Below are positions 1-11,000 of a stretch of DNA of 64,000 bases, in pieces. The notes under the pieces are model-generated. The model did not search any database. It saw only the letters and a program-made list of their open reading frames with translations, and was not told where the DNA came from. The position numbers and the translations under genes are program-made. The stretch is taken from assembly GCA_019614645.1 (NCBI GenBank), contig JABWDB010000007.1:7205501-7269500 (forward strand), read 5' to 3'. Each line of letters begins with the position of its first letter. Positions within the stretch are counted from its first letter, which is position 1. Origin of the DNA: Stratiolaelaps scimitus. Lineage: Eukaryota; Arthropoda; Arachnida; Mesostigmata; Laelapidae.

Positions 1-499
1 AAGTTGAAGCTACATATTTCATTCAGCGCCCGCCTCTTTGTGCTTCGGATAAAAGACAATTCGTTATGACCTATCATGTGGTCTTCAATGTAACTTGGCA
101 TTGCAGCTGAAGTTACCTGCATATCCTGTAGGAAAAATAATTTAGTCTCGGAATCTCATCAGCTTGGTTTCGAAACCCTAGATGGCATGCAATTCATGGT
201 TCCGGTTCTTGAACCGTTGTGGTTCATGCCCTTCAATCTTCGGTAAGCTGTAGTTTCGCAACGTTTCCAATTTCTTACGTCGTGACCCCAAAACGGTTGG
301 AGATTAGGTATGCGAAATTTCACCTATCTAACAAAGCCTAGCGTTGAAGCATTAGGTTGATTCTTTATCAGCTCGTTTAAACCTCTGGTAACTTGAGGCG
401 ACTGCATTTCAGATGGAAATATTGAGACAGTCTTAGCGGATGTTAGGAAAGTCGTGACATTTCAATTTTAGTCCACCCTAGTTACAAATTCGGCTAACA

Positions 500-1745
500 G
501 CGAAGTCTTCACCATCGCTGCAGACCTTTCTACCTGATCTTTATTAGCGCAAGACTTTCGCAACATACTTCCTGGATGCAAAGAAGTCGGAAGACAACCT
601 CAATTAGGATGTCCTTATTAGGAGCACAACGGGGTCCGCATTTTGTGAGCAGTTGGAACAATTGTTCACTTGCTTAAAGACCAATATGTCAGATGACCAT
701 AATCTACTGGACTTATTCAATGATCAATTTATGGACTTTTTTCCTTTTTGTTAAACATTCAGCTTTCTCCTGTAGCGCAAAAATAAGCATCCCTTCCTTT
801 TGGGATGGGTGGACTTGGCTTGACAGCAGCAGTGTCATCGCGCCAATGTAGTCGACTTCTGATCTGGTCAAGAAACTGGTACCTGAAGATACTTGGCAGC
901 ACTTCGTACCAACCACAAATGAACTTAATACGAAATTTAACCTACTTACTAAGATACCGTTAGAAGATCTGGGGATTTAGTGAAAATCGATGCAGCTTGA
1001 GTATGAATCTATTCGACAGCCTCTCCCTGATCAGGCTTCAAGTGGCGTGGAACGAGCCAGGTCGAAGGCCCTCACTAGGCTTGGACGGGTGCATGGATTA
1101 ATGCTGTTCCCGCCACTCACTTGGGAACTATACGTCATGATCAGTGTTCCCCTCTACAGTATGTTTACATTCGGGAAGTAAACTAGTTTCTCCACATGTT
1201 GCCGTGGAGAACCGGTTGATCCTCTTGGTCATCATGGACTCTCTTGCATAAAAAATGTGGGTCGTGGCCCGAGACACTCTTTAACAAATGAGACTTCGGC
1301 GAGAGTTCTTCGTTCCACACCTATCCTTGCATTCGTGAAGCAGCAGGCATTTGGTGCTATGATGTGAGGCGTCCTGATGATATGTCGTTAATTCCCTGTT
1401 GCAGATGTAAAATTTTGGTTTGAAATCGCACCTTGGCTGACACTTTAGCACCTTCTTATGTCGGTGGCGCAGCGACACAGCCTGACTACGCAGTCATAGT
1501 CGGACAAGTCAAGAACAGCAAAGACGCCTTGTTTACGAACCAGAGTAACTTCAAATCTGTGGCCTTCGAAACATTGCGAGAACTAGGGATGCAATCATTA
1601 GACTTTCTACAGTTATTAGTAGAAGGGTTATCGTCTACTACAGGAGAACCATGTCCAATCGAATTTTGCACGTGGTTCTTGCACCTGATGAGAGCTAGAA
1701 TTTGATAATTGGGCATATTCGAAAGACAGTAATAGTGTAAATGTC
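500..1745 (+). mobile_element. Possible decayed non-LTR retrotransposon 3' coding tail
   Basis: An open frame of about 90 codons ends at 1705 and has no good ATG start. It contains a TTGEP motif after a stretch rich in leucine, and weakly resembles the segment that follows the reverse transcriptase in some non-LTR retrotransposons. A second open stretch at 990-1181 is in a separate frame. The frames are broken by stops and shifts and no catalytic reverse transcriptase motif survives, so the assignment rests on general impression only. It could equally be random open frame. Confidence 0.2.
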
Positions 1746-2996
1746 CTAAAACGCAACGGTACGCCAAGGTAGGGATCCGCTGTTCAATGGGTATTATTGA
1801 ATGTTTCTTAGTTAGATTAATACAAGGTTCGAAAAAAAAGGTCAGTCGTAAAAATATGAATTTCACAAGGCGCAACGTATATGTTTGTATATTACTATAA
1901 ATGTGAATCACTATACTCCATTGCTTGTGTGCAAATGCATTAATTTGCATTTGAATAATCCTTTTCGTGGTCGCTTTCTATATCTGACGCGTTTTCACAC
2001 TTTTAAGAGGAACTTTACGATGACTAATTAGAAATAAACGAGTGATTCGCTCTCGGCGAGTGGATTTTGTTTTGGCCCAAGACACCTTTACTATCCACTA
2101 AGCTGGCTCGACGAACGCCCTCACACTTTATCCCTGCCGGCCTAGATATTATAGAAGTGCGAAGCGACGGTAAAACTGAGAAGTGAAAACATTATTGAGA
2201 GTATATGAAAGTAAATGGGTTTGGATGACTTCCGGGGAGTTCGCTTTAAATTAATGGAGTTATATGAAGGAACAACTATTGTTTCCTGACCCGTTTATCC
2301 GAACGTCACCTTTCTAGGATATTCGAACGATGAGGAAACGCCACTATGGCTGAACTGCACCTGGTACCCTTCGACACCACCTTTAGGTTGACCGTAAGTC
2401 AAGATGCCTGATTGAGGATTACAACCAACATATAAATATTGCTAAGAAGAATGCCTCAGTCTGAGATGTCAACGCCCTTTTCTGCGATCAAACCTACAGT
2501 TGCACGGTACATAGCAGATATGTGATATCGTTAAAAAGCAATCAGAACGCGCCTGACCTTTCCCTGCCCGTAGGCAGGCACGCTGCCCCCGTGCAGTTTA
2601 ACCCTGTTCCGTTGAAGGCGAAACGTTTTTCTCCTACCTTAGGGCATATAACGATGATCAGGTTGCGTGACACCGCATATGAACTTATTCGTAATACTCT
2701 GAGATACCGAGAACGATGTGCACTATCATGATGAATAAGGAAAAGACACCGAGCGCTATGTGTCATTTATCTCAGCATTTATGTGTATGTCCCATTCGTA
2801 TAGTGCGAATAGGGGTCAACTCGGAAGTTGGCATGACGGCATGAAAACTATATGATACTGATTATGTTGAATTTTCATTTGTTCAAATACAGTAATATTA
2901 CTCCCGACAGCGACATCAACTGATTATAGTATATTAATTACTTAAATTCTATGTATTAAGGCTAACGCCGCGGAATCTGTACGGCAAGGGTAGGCC
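1746..2996. other. Intergenic stretch downstream of NAGA-like gene 1
   Basis: I see no gene here. Short open frames near 2522-2766 overlap on both strands and lack splice context. The stretch contains the 3' flank of the minus-strand NAGA-like gene 1; no perfect AATAAA lies directly after its stop on that strand, only a variant reading AATACA near 2951. Confidence 0.4.
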
Positions 2997-5900
2997 TTAC
3001 TGCGTGTTCTCTCCGATGGCTGTGGCCTTAATGAAGCGCACGCCTGAAGGGTTGACATCGAGTATGAAAGAGTCTCCCGGTTTGATGATCGTAACCAAGC
3101 GATTGTTATTAAAAAGATCAGTGACAAAGTATCCCTGCGTGTTATTGAGGCCAAGATCCCTGGCGTTCAGGGTGTACCTTGCAGGTCCGCCTCCCTCGGC
3201 ACGGTTAACAATAGCGATCGCCAGCGATGGCGTCTTCCGGATGAACGGATTCACCGGCCTCGTGAACACGTGAATGTCTCCCGACTGTCGAAAAACAGGG
3301 ATGTTGTAAGTCCCACCTCGATTTACCAATGACCGCTAGCAGGGACCATTTCGTGGCAGTGTTACCGTTGTTCAGGATTTAGCCGAATTATAGAATATTC
3401 GCTACAATGATTCTGTATCATTATTTAGAATCTTTGGCAATAAACGGTAAGTCACGGTTGTTGCTATTGTCACGTCATGATTCGGAAAAGCAGCATCGAG
3501 GCAGACTTACGGGTTTTTGAGCGTTTAAAAGGCAGTCTTTAATCTAATGTGTTTACAATTTCTGCAATAAGCAAGCGAGTTTTTTTTTGGGAAACCTGTA
3601 TACTATTTTCTCGTTACGGAAATCCACCCTTATAGAAACCTAGAACATGTAACATGTGATGCTGATTCGATGATCAGGACTCTTGTACAAACTACCCTTT
3701 ACAATGATTCTTGTACACACCTTGTATTGCAGTCTGCCCATGATTCCCTCAGGGTCCTGGTTGACTGCAATCACGTCTCTGTTTAAGAGGATCTCACGCT
3801 GCTTGTGGCCAATTTTGTCTAAGTCGTTCGACATCAACAGAGGTGCAGCAAAGATGGCCCACAAGGCCATCTGTGTGCGGCATTGGTCAAGACTCAGGCC
3901 AAAGTCGCCTATGACCAACTGCAATTGGGTGTGAATACACAGAACACAGCCATTTAGTACTGCAATATGGTTCTGTTTGCTTCACAGCGCGAATATATTT
4001 TGGTATTTCTTCCTCCCGAACTTACGTTTCCAATTGAATGAGAAAAGGCGTATACTGTACCATATCCGGATCGTGAAATGCACCGGGCCTAGCGTGAGGA
4101 ACAAGTATGTCCTGGTTCTTAACGAGTAGATCGATAATGCCTTTCACCGATGTCCATGAATCCTGAACGTCGTCGAATGGCCGCCAGATGTTACATGCCT
4201 TGGAGACCTTATCGAAGTCCGGCTGAAGTATGCATATATAACAAGTAGACATGACGAGAACGCAAGTTATAGAGATATAATAACATCGGAACGAGTAGTG
4301 AAACGCACGAACGCACTTATAAAAGATGGTTGAGAAGGATTTTGCAAAAAACTGTTTTTTAAAAATAACTGTTACTGAGGCTGGCAACCCGTTGTATACG
4401 TTCCGCATTCTCCCGACCTCGCTCCTTCAGACCACTATAGTTGTTCAGATCGATGACGATCTATAATTTGTTGGTAGAAAAGCAGCTCCTTGAGCGAGGT
4501 CGAAAACGAGGTCATCTGGCTTCGTAAAATGATGAATTTTACAAATTTGACCTATTGGAATATTGGAGAGCAATTCAATTATGTGCAAACTAAAGGTAAA
4601 AAATTGACACAACTTTCCAGCCAGCCTAACACATGTATGAAAAATTGTTGATAAGTGAATTTATAAACTTAGCTGGCTCCGAACTGGTTATCGTCACAAT
4701 GCTAAGCTAACAGCTTTACCCAAGCTTACCTTTTGTATATACTGCGCGCAGCAGGAATAAAATATCGGCTTGCCCGTTTTGTTCAGGGATGCCGTCATCG
4801 AAAGAAATGCTGTAATGGATGGAAACGCGTAATTTATTAATATCCTCTTCACCTAGAATTGCTAGTGATCTCAGTATAATTGTAACACCAAAGAGAACCC
4901 ATAGTACTTTACAGAAGACGTAACACAGCTTCCGCAGGCATCCGACCAATTGATATGTTCCACGGCCGATTGTTTCATTTAAATGTGACATAGATAAAAA
5001 TCGTTTCATGTATAAACGAAAAGATAACTCCGATACCATCGCTCAGCTTATTCTGATCGATGTAGCATCCGTCGAGCTTGAGGCTATCGACCCCCCATTC
5101 GGCGAAGGTTTGCGCATCGAGATCGAAGTGGCCTTCGCTGCCCGGGTAGCCGGCGCAAGTCGAGGTGCCCGCATCGCCGTAGATACCAAGCTTTAAGCCG
5201 CGATCGTGCATCTGCTTGTTTCGACCAGACAGGAAATGACATGGGTTTTATTTACGTGCGATTACTTGTAGAGATTGTCCACACACTAGTATCCACAACT
5301 ACAGCTTTTTTTCGTTGTTTCTATATTTGTTAGATTTCGTTATCGCATCCGCCTGTGACTTTCTCTGAGGATACCAGCCAATTCGATAAGTGTCATCGGC
5401 ATCAGAAATACGCACGTATTTAGCGAGAGCGGGGATTCCAGAGGGAAACCTTTCAGGATCGGCGACGATCCTTTTCGTTGTACTGTCTCTCTCCTTCAGA
5501 CTCCAGCAGTCGTCGATGTTGACGTACACGTAACCAGCATCACGGTAACCGTCGGCCACAAGCCGATCGGCCATCCGCCTGTATAGCCCCTCACTGCAAC
5601 AAATAATCAGTCGCGAGCCAGTGGAAGCATTGTTAGTGATGTGTGTCTTTATATTGAGCCGTATTCTCGTGACCGTTGGGGAATAGCGTATTATGGAATA
5701 AGAGAAACATATCGGCTAGCTTACTATCCACTAAGGATATACATATAGATGAATTTGTTCTATTGTACCGTTGGTGGGGGTCGTACTTTGTAACTAATTC
5801 GATACGAATATTTGAGGTTAGAATGATTACTATAGTTTAAGAATACACATGTTCATTGTCAATATGCGCATGAATCCACCGGTACTTCTGGACCCAAAGC

Positions 5901-6452
5901 GCTTACACTCCGGGCCAGATACTAAAACCGATTTGATGGAGAACTATATATATATATATATGTATATGAAATGACTTTAAACGTATGTATTAAATATATC
6001 ATCATTTCTTGCTGGGACAATTTCTATATTTGTACATAACTCATATATAAAATAAGTTATTAATGAAATCTTACATAAACCGTGCAAAAATCTGTATTAT
6101 TATTATTATTTTATTAAGTTAGCGGTTCGACGAGAAATAGTTTTCATGACGCGAGCGAATTGGACCGAGTCGAGATTCGTTCTAACCTACAAAACCACCA
6201 ATTTAAGCCCTTGCCGATTACTTGTAGAATACAGCTATACGGTCCAATATTGTATACCTCTAGATGTTTCGCTCACTTTCATGTTACTGACCTGATACAT
6301 TCATCGGGGTGGTTTGTGCAGTCGGTCACACATCGATATCTCTGCCAGGAGAGCCAGCCCATGATTGGAGTAAGGCCCAACCCATTATCGAGTGCCACAG
6401 CTGTCCCGCAGCATAAGCCGGTGAGAATAGCCACGAGGAGTAAGAGCTTCAT
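2997..6452 (-). CDS. NAGA/alpha-galactosidase-like GH27 glycosidase, gene 1 (altered pocket loop)
   Basis: Seven exons on the minus strand: 6452-6292, 5593-5416, 5211-5037, 4809-4730, 4222-4061, 3918-3721, 3284-2997, giving 413 aa. All introns start GT and end AG and all phases join. The ATG at 6452 opens a signal peptide ([12 protein letters not shown]...) followed by the mature start LDNGLG. Family marks are [14 protein letters not shown], the nucleophile Asp160 in KLDGCY, the acid/base Asp216 in FDDVQDSW, and DPDM. GH27 enzymes remove terminal alpha-galactose or alpha-GalNAc from glycoconjugates in the lysosome or after secretion. Six of seven exons have the same length as in gene 2, so the pair arose by duplication. 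The odd point is exon 4, where the usual pocket motif CSWPAY is replaced by CCAQY, three codons shorter but still in frame. It may be a diverged enzyme or a decaying copy. Confidence 0.88.
4385..4545 (+). mobile_element. mariner transposase fragment in intron 4 of NAGA-like gene 1
   Basis: Plus-strand translation from 4394 reads [15 protein letters not shown], the conserved block around the third catalytic Asp of mariner transposases, followed by a stop at about 4454. Only this C-terminal fragment is visible and no terminal inverted repeats were found. It lies inside the intron 4223-4729 of the glycosidase gene and in the opposite orientation. Confidence 0.7.
5943..5962. repeat. (TA)n microsatellite in intron 1 of NAGA-like gene 1
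   Basis: A short run of TA dinucleotides, continued by a looser AT-rich tract with a small (TTA)n run near 6096. Confidence 0.8.
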
Positions 6453-7041
6453 CTTTGGTACTAAAGAAGGCACACACAGTTTTGTTTTGACTGTATCATC
6501 AGCTGTTTTGAGACGATGTTTTTTACCAAGAGCTAGAACGACCGTACGAGCTAGCGCGACTGTAAGTACATATAACCGTCAAGCTCTACTCTCAGATGTA
6601 GGTGAAACTGCACTCAAGTAGCAACAAGACTCTTACGTGAGAGAAAGAGAACGATATAGCTAACTGGTCTTAATACCTAATAGCTCCGAATACAGTGGCC
6701 ACTTAATCTAGCTTAATCCGGTATTAGACATAAATCGCCTCGGTTTATCGTCTGCTGCGATCGATCGTGGATATATGACTTCCACAAAGCGGCGTCCATT
6801 TGGCGAACCGGTTCCCAGGGGCGGAAACTAATCGTCGTTCACCTCTTCTAATAGTGGCAGAAACTACACAGTATGTCTACGATGAGAGTCCTTCTCGCAA
6901 AGCTTTCATCGATTTTCGTATTTTGACCCGCTCGAGCGATGTAGTTTGCGGTGCTATAGCCTGTGGCTGTCAGGACTATAGCCAACAGGAAATTCTCGAA
7001 CATGATTGGAAACACTTGCTCTACTTCGATGTATATAGATG
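6453..7041. other. 5' flank of NAGA-like gene 1
   Basis: This stretch lies upstream of the gene 1 start on the minus strand and should hold its promoter and 5' UTR. I found no confident TATA box. No gene is seen. Confidence 0.35.
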
Positions 7042-7196
7042 TAAAGGTAAAGGTTAAATTGGTTTATTAAAGGAGCTGCAATTTTACAATGCTTAAGCTC
7101 TCTCGCCAGATCATCGATGTCACGCAGCGGGGCTCGAACCTGCGGTCACTGGCTTCCGATAACCAGAGACTTAGCCGTCCAAGCCACCGCGCTGAC
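7042..7196 (-). repeat. tRNA-derived SINE, family 1, full-length copy
   Basis: Read on the minus strand, the element starts with a tRNA-like head: an A-box-like GGTGGCTTGG...GGCTAAG and a B-box GGTTCGAGCCC. A body with GAGCTTAAGCATTGTA and TTGCAGCTCC follows, then AATAAACC and a tail built on TTTACC. The head and tail recur at 46471-46611 and 63490-63641, and the tail alone at 12541-12620 and 63091-63157. Confidence 0.85.
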
Positions 7197-7206
7197 ATGG
7201 GCATTG

Positions 7207-7207
7207 G

Positions 7208-7236
<29 letters not shown>
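7207..7236. repeat. (TA)n microsatellite
   Basis: An uninterrupted run of TA repeats next to the SINE head. Confidence 0.9.
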
Positions 7237-7239
<3 letters not shown>

Positions 7240-8095
7240 CTAGATATTGCTAGCTACTGCAACCGATTGCCAGGCACGACGGACGCCTGTCCAGCTCAGT
7301 TTACTATGCATTTGGTTAAGTTACAGATTTGTTTCTGCCGACGGTATCCGCGATATCATATCTACAATAGCATCGGATTACCCTGAGCGCTACAGGTAGA
7401 CAGCTTCATAACAAAAATAATACCGGATGTCCAATCGCCACCAAATCTACAGAGAATCTATCTGAGCACGATCCATACTATATAAACCTCAGCCACCATA
7501 ATTCTGCCTAGTTTAGCTTACAGATCGTTTGTAGATAGTAATCGATTAATCTTGCGAATGTATGCAGCATTGTAATGCCCCCCGCGAGTCCGGGTTCGGC
7601 TCATCGACGCCATAGCTCTACGAAATCGACAGTTGAAGCTGCACAAAATTGTCGCAAAATCGGAAAAAAGAAAATCGCAAAATCGGCTGAGCTATTGCCT
7701 GCATGTTTTGGCTACAGTGTTGATATTCATCACTGTATTTAGCTTCAGGAAAATTCGTTGTATTCAATTCCGAACTAATAATACAAAATCTCTGCTTATT
7801 GTCGAATCCGCTAATATTTTGCTGCCATCGTCGCGATACTAAATAATACAATGCCTGCACGAACTTCAGCTTCAGCTAACTACATCAGCAAACTATATAG
7901 CAAACACACAGAATATAGTTGTTTCAGAGGTTTATTATACTTGTTCTCATTGTGAGGGGTCTTATTGTATTTAATTCGCATTCACTAGACCCCTTGATGA
8001 TCGTTTGCACCAGATGAATGTTTGCAATGTTTCTGCCTTTATCGTGAGCGCGTCGATGTTGTAGCGCGGTATTGCAGTCGAAATTTGCACAGCCA
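7237..8095. other. Intergenic stretch between the two NAGA-like genes
   Basis: No gene is recognised. The overlapping frames at 7618-7860 on both strands are AT-rich and lack splice or homology support. The right part contains the 3' flank of gene 2. Confidence 0.35.
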
Positions 8096-11000
8096 CTAGT
8101 AAGGATTTGCCCCGATTGCTGTGGCCTTGATGAATCGTACACCCGAAGGATTGACATCGAGCGTGAACGAGTCTTCGGGTTTGATGACTGTGATCATGCG
8201 ATTGTTATCGAAGAGATCTGTAACGACGTATCCCTTATCGTTGGTGAGGAAGAGATCCTTGGCGTTCAGGGTGTGTCTCAAAGGTGCTCCTCCCTCTGCG
8301 CGGTTGACAACGGCGATTGCCCAAGATGTCTGTTCGCCTATAAACGGATGCACTGGTCGAGCGTACACTTGGATTTCGCCAGTCTAAAAGTATGTGAAAA
8401 AGATGTTGTTAATCCAAAATACCCGCGGGCTACAGTGCTCTATCATAGGTATTATATATATGATAATATTACGGGTGGAAATATGTTTTGTCGCATTTTT
8501 GGTCATTCAAACTCTGCCGATCTGGGGGGCCAGAGATGCGATGTATAGCAGGTAAAATCGCTGTTGATTGTTGTTATTGGTTGCTTTTCAAACACAAATT
8601 CATTCCTTCCATTTCCTATTCATTGCGAAAAGGATTCACACTGGTGGTTTAAAGATTTCTCTTGAAGAGGCAAAATGGAATGGTAATGAGAAGCTGGGGC
8701 GAAATGGGCCGAATTTACAAGCTCGGAAAGTGGATACCCCATGCTCTCACGATTCGCCAACAAACATCTGGTTCGCCCTCCTTTGCAGCCACTCCCAGTG
8801 TGATTTTTTGGATCGTATTATTACAGTTGATGAGTCGTTGGTCCAATACGACAATGAGACCCGGCAGCATCACTGGGTTCCCAAAGGAAAGCCACAGTCA
8901 AGGCGGAAAACCAATAAAAATGCCTCTTTTGTGTGCCTGTTAGTCCAGTAAGAGAATCGTGAATCATGAGATCTTGGAATCCGATGAGAAATCCGTCACT
9001 GCAGACGTCTGCTCGGCTGAAAAGGGTGCACAACACAAGTGTATTGCAACAGAAGCAACCCAGTCTCGTCACCAGGCGAGGAGTAATTCTGCAACTCGGC
9101 AACGCAAGGCCTCACATCGCCCGCGCTGCCCCGGTTACCGTTTCACGGTTGAATTGGGAAGTTCTACAGCACTCACCATGCTCCCCTGACCTCGCCCCTT
9201 CAGATTAGCACATTTTTCTGAACTTGCGAAACAGCCTTAACGGCAAAATGTTCAGCTCAGTAGAACAGGTCGAAAAAAGCCGTCCCGTCGTTCTTCGAGG
9301 CCCAGAAAGCAAGCTTTTACGAAAAGGGAATTTATGATTTGCTGAGTCGATGGAGAAAGGGACTATTTTTGTCAAATAAAGCTTTCTGGAAATACAGTTA
9401 TAAACATTTTTGTTTTCACTTAAAACAGCGACAAAACATATTTCCATCTCTAATATATACGTTAAGCGTTACCTGATCATAATACTAGCCTATTGCTCTA
9501 GTCGTTTTGGAGTTTCAATTCCTGACACACAAGAATATAGTTCAGCAAGACGCCCATCGTGAATGCAAAAACATGTACCAGAGTGGTACTACCTATAAGG
9601 TCATTCTACATCTACTATGCATCTACAAGGCCTGTCGGTCAAATAGCCACGCATCCCTCGCAATAAACACAATACGTGCTAACTGCTATCGTTACATGGC
9701 GTCTAGGTGAACTTTCGGGTGGAGGTGGATTTTGGGTGGTGAACTTTACTTGAGGTCAGGTGTATTTTGTACCGCTTGTCGTTATTTTGCTATCAATAGG
9801 CTATCATTAAGTTTCCAGTTCATGACTTAAAAAAAATGCTATGACGACCTGCCGCGGCCACCATCACTTAGCTTTAACAGGTCGTAGCTGGCAAGAATTC
9901 GCAGATGAAGAAAGGCATATTTAGGCAGAGCGGCCCAAGGAGGACAGAGCCCTTTTCTCCTCGATCGGATTTATTACACGGCGTGTTATTTACGGCGTGA
10001 CTGATCACATCTTTCGTGCAATCACGTTTTCTAAGAAAGTGTTCGGCTTGAAATGAATTACTAACACAGATCGTCGCACCTACCTGGTTTCGCATGATGC
10101 CCATCACACCTTCGACATCCTGATTGACTGCAATCACATGGGGGTTTGTAAGGATTTCGAATTCCTCGTCTCTGACGTTCTCGAGGTTGTTCGACATTAA
10201 TAGCGGAGAAGCAAAGATGGCCCACAGCGCCATCTGAGTGCGAGCCTGATCAAGACTTAGGCCAAAGTTGCCGATGAGCAGCTGCAATATCACAAAATCA
10301 CTCAAGTCATAAACGAAATCTCTATTTTTCCCAATAGACTTCGTAACGATTACCCATTGCTTGGAAGTCGTATACACGTGAGGTAAATCGACACTTTACC
10401 GGGTACTTCGAACGGGTGCAGTCCCTTCTAGCCAACATTACCCGAGACGTTCCGTTGCTCTAGCACAGAATTATGGCAATTTCTTTGGACCCCTTTAAGG
10501 ATAATAAGTGCAATTGAATAGCAATAATATATCGTGCCTTCGAACACGTCGTGTGCGGATGAATTCTGGGGTAACTAAAAGCTTCCTTACCATATCAGGA
10601 TCGTGGAAGGCTCCGGGCTTGGCGATAGGAATCAATGTGTTCTGGTTTTTGACGTAGAAGTCAATAATACCCTTTACCGAAGTCCACGAATCGTTGATGT
10701 CGTCGAAGTTGCGCCAGATGTTGCAGTACTTCTGAATTTTAGGGTAGTCCGGCTGCAACCAGCAAAACCGATACAAATATTCGTCTATTTTGACTCGAGC
10801 ACGAAAGCGATTTTCTATGATAACTGAACGCTATCGCGGCGCAATTTTTCCTAATCATCTCTTAAACAGCATTCGGATTTCGTATAATTAGCAATCATGA
10901 GCCGCACCTTCCCGCAGAGATCGGTATTAAAAAAAACAAATAGATATTTATTCAAGCCAAAATAGAACAGTTAGCAGTATGCCTGACCAGGTCTATGTCT

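Noticed and set aside
1374..1695. Hammerhead ribozyme cores (CTGATGA motifs)
   Set aside because: The CTGATGA occurrences lack the matching GAAA box and stems at workable distance.
6453..6473. A seven-residue longer start for NAGA-like gene 1
   Set aside because: The upstream codon is GTG. The ATG at 6452 begins a normal signal peptide and aligns with the ATG of gene 2.
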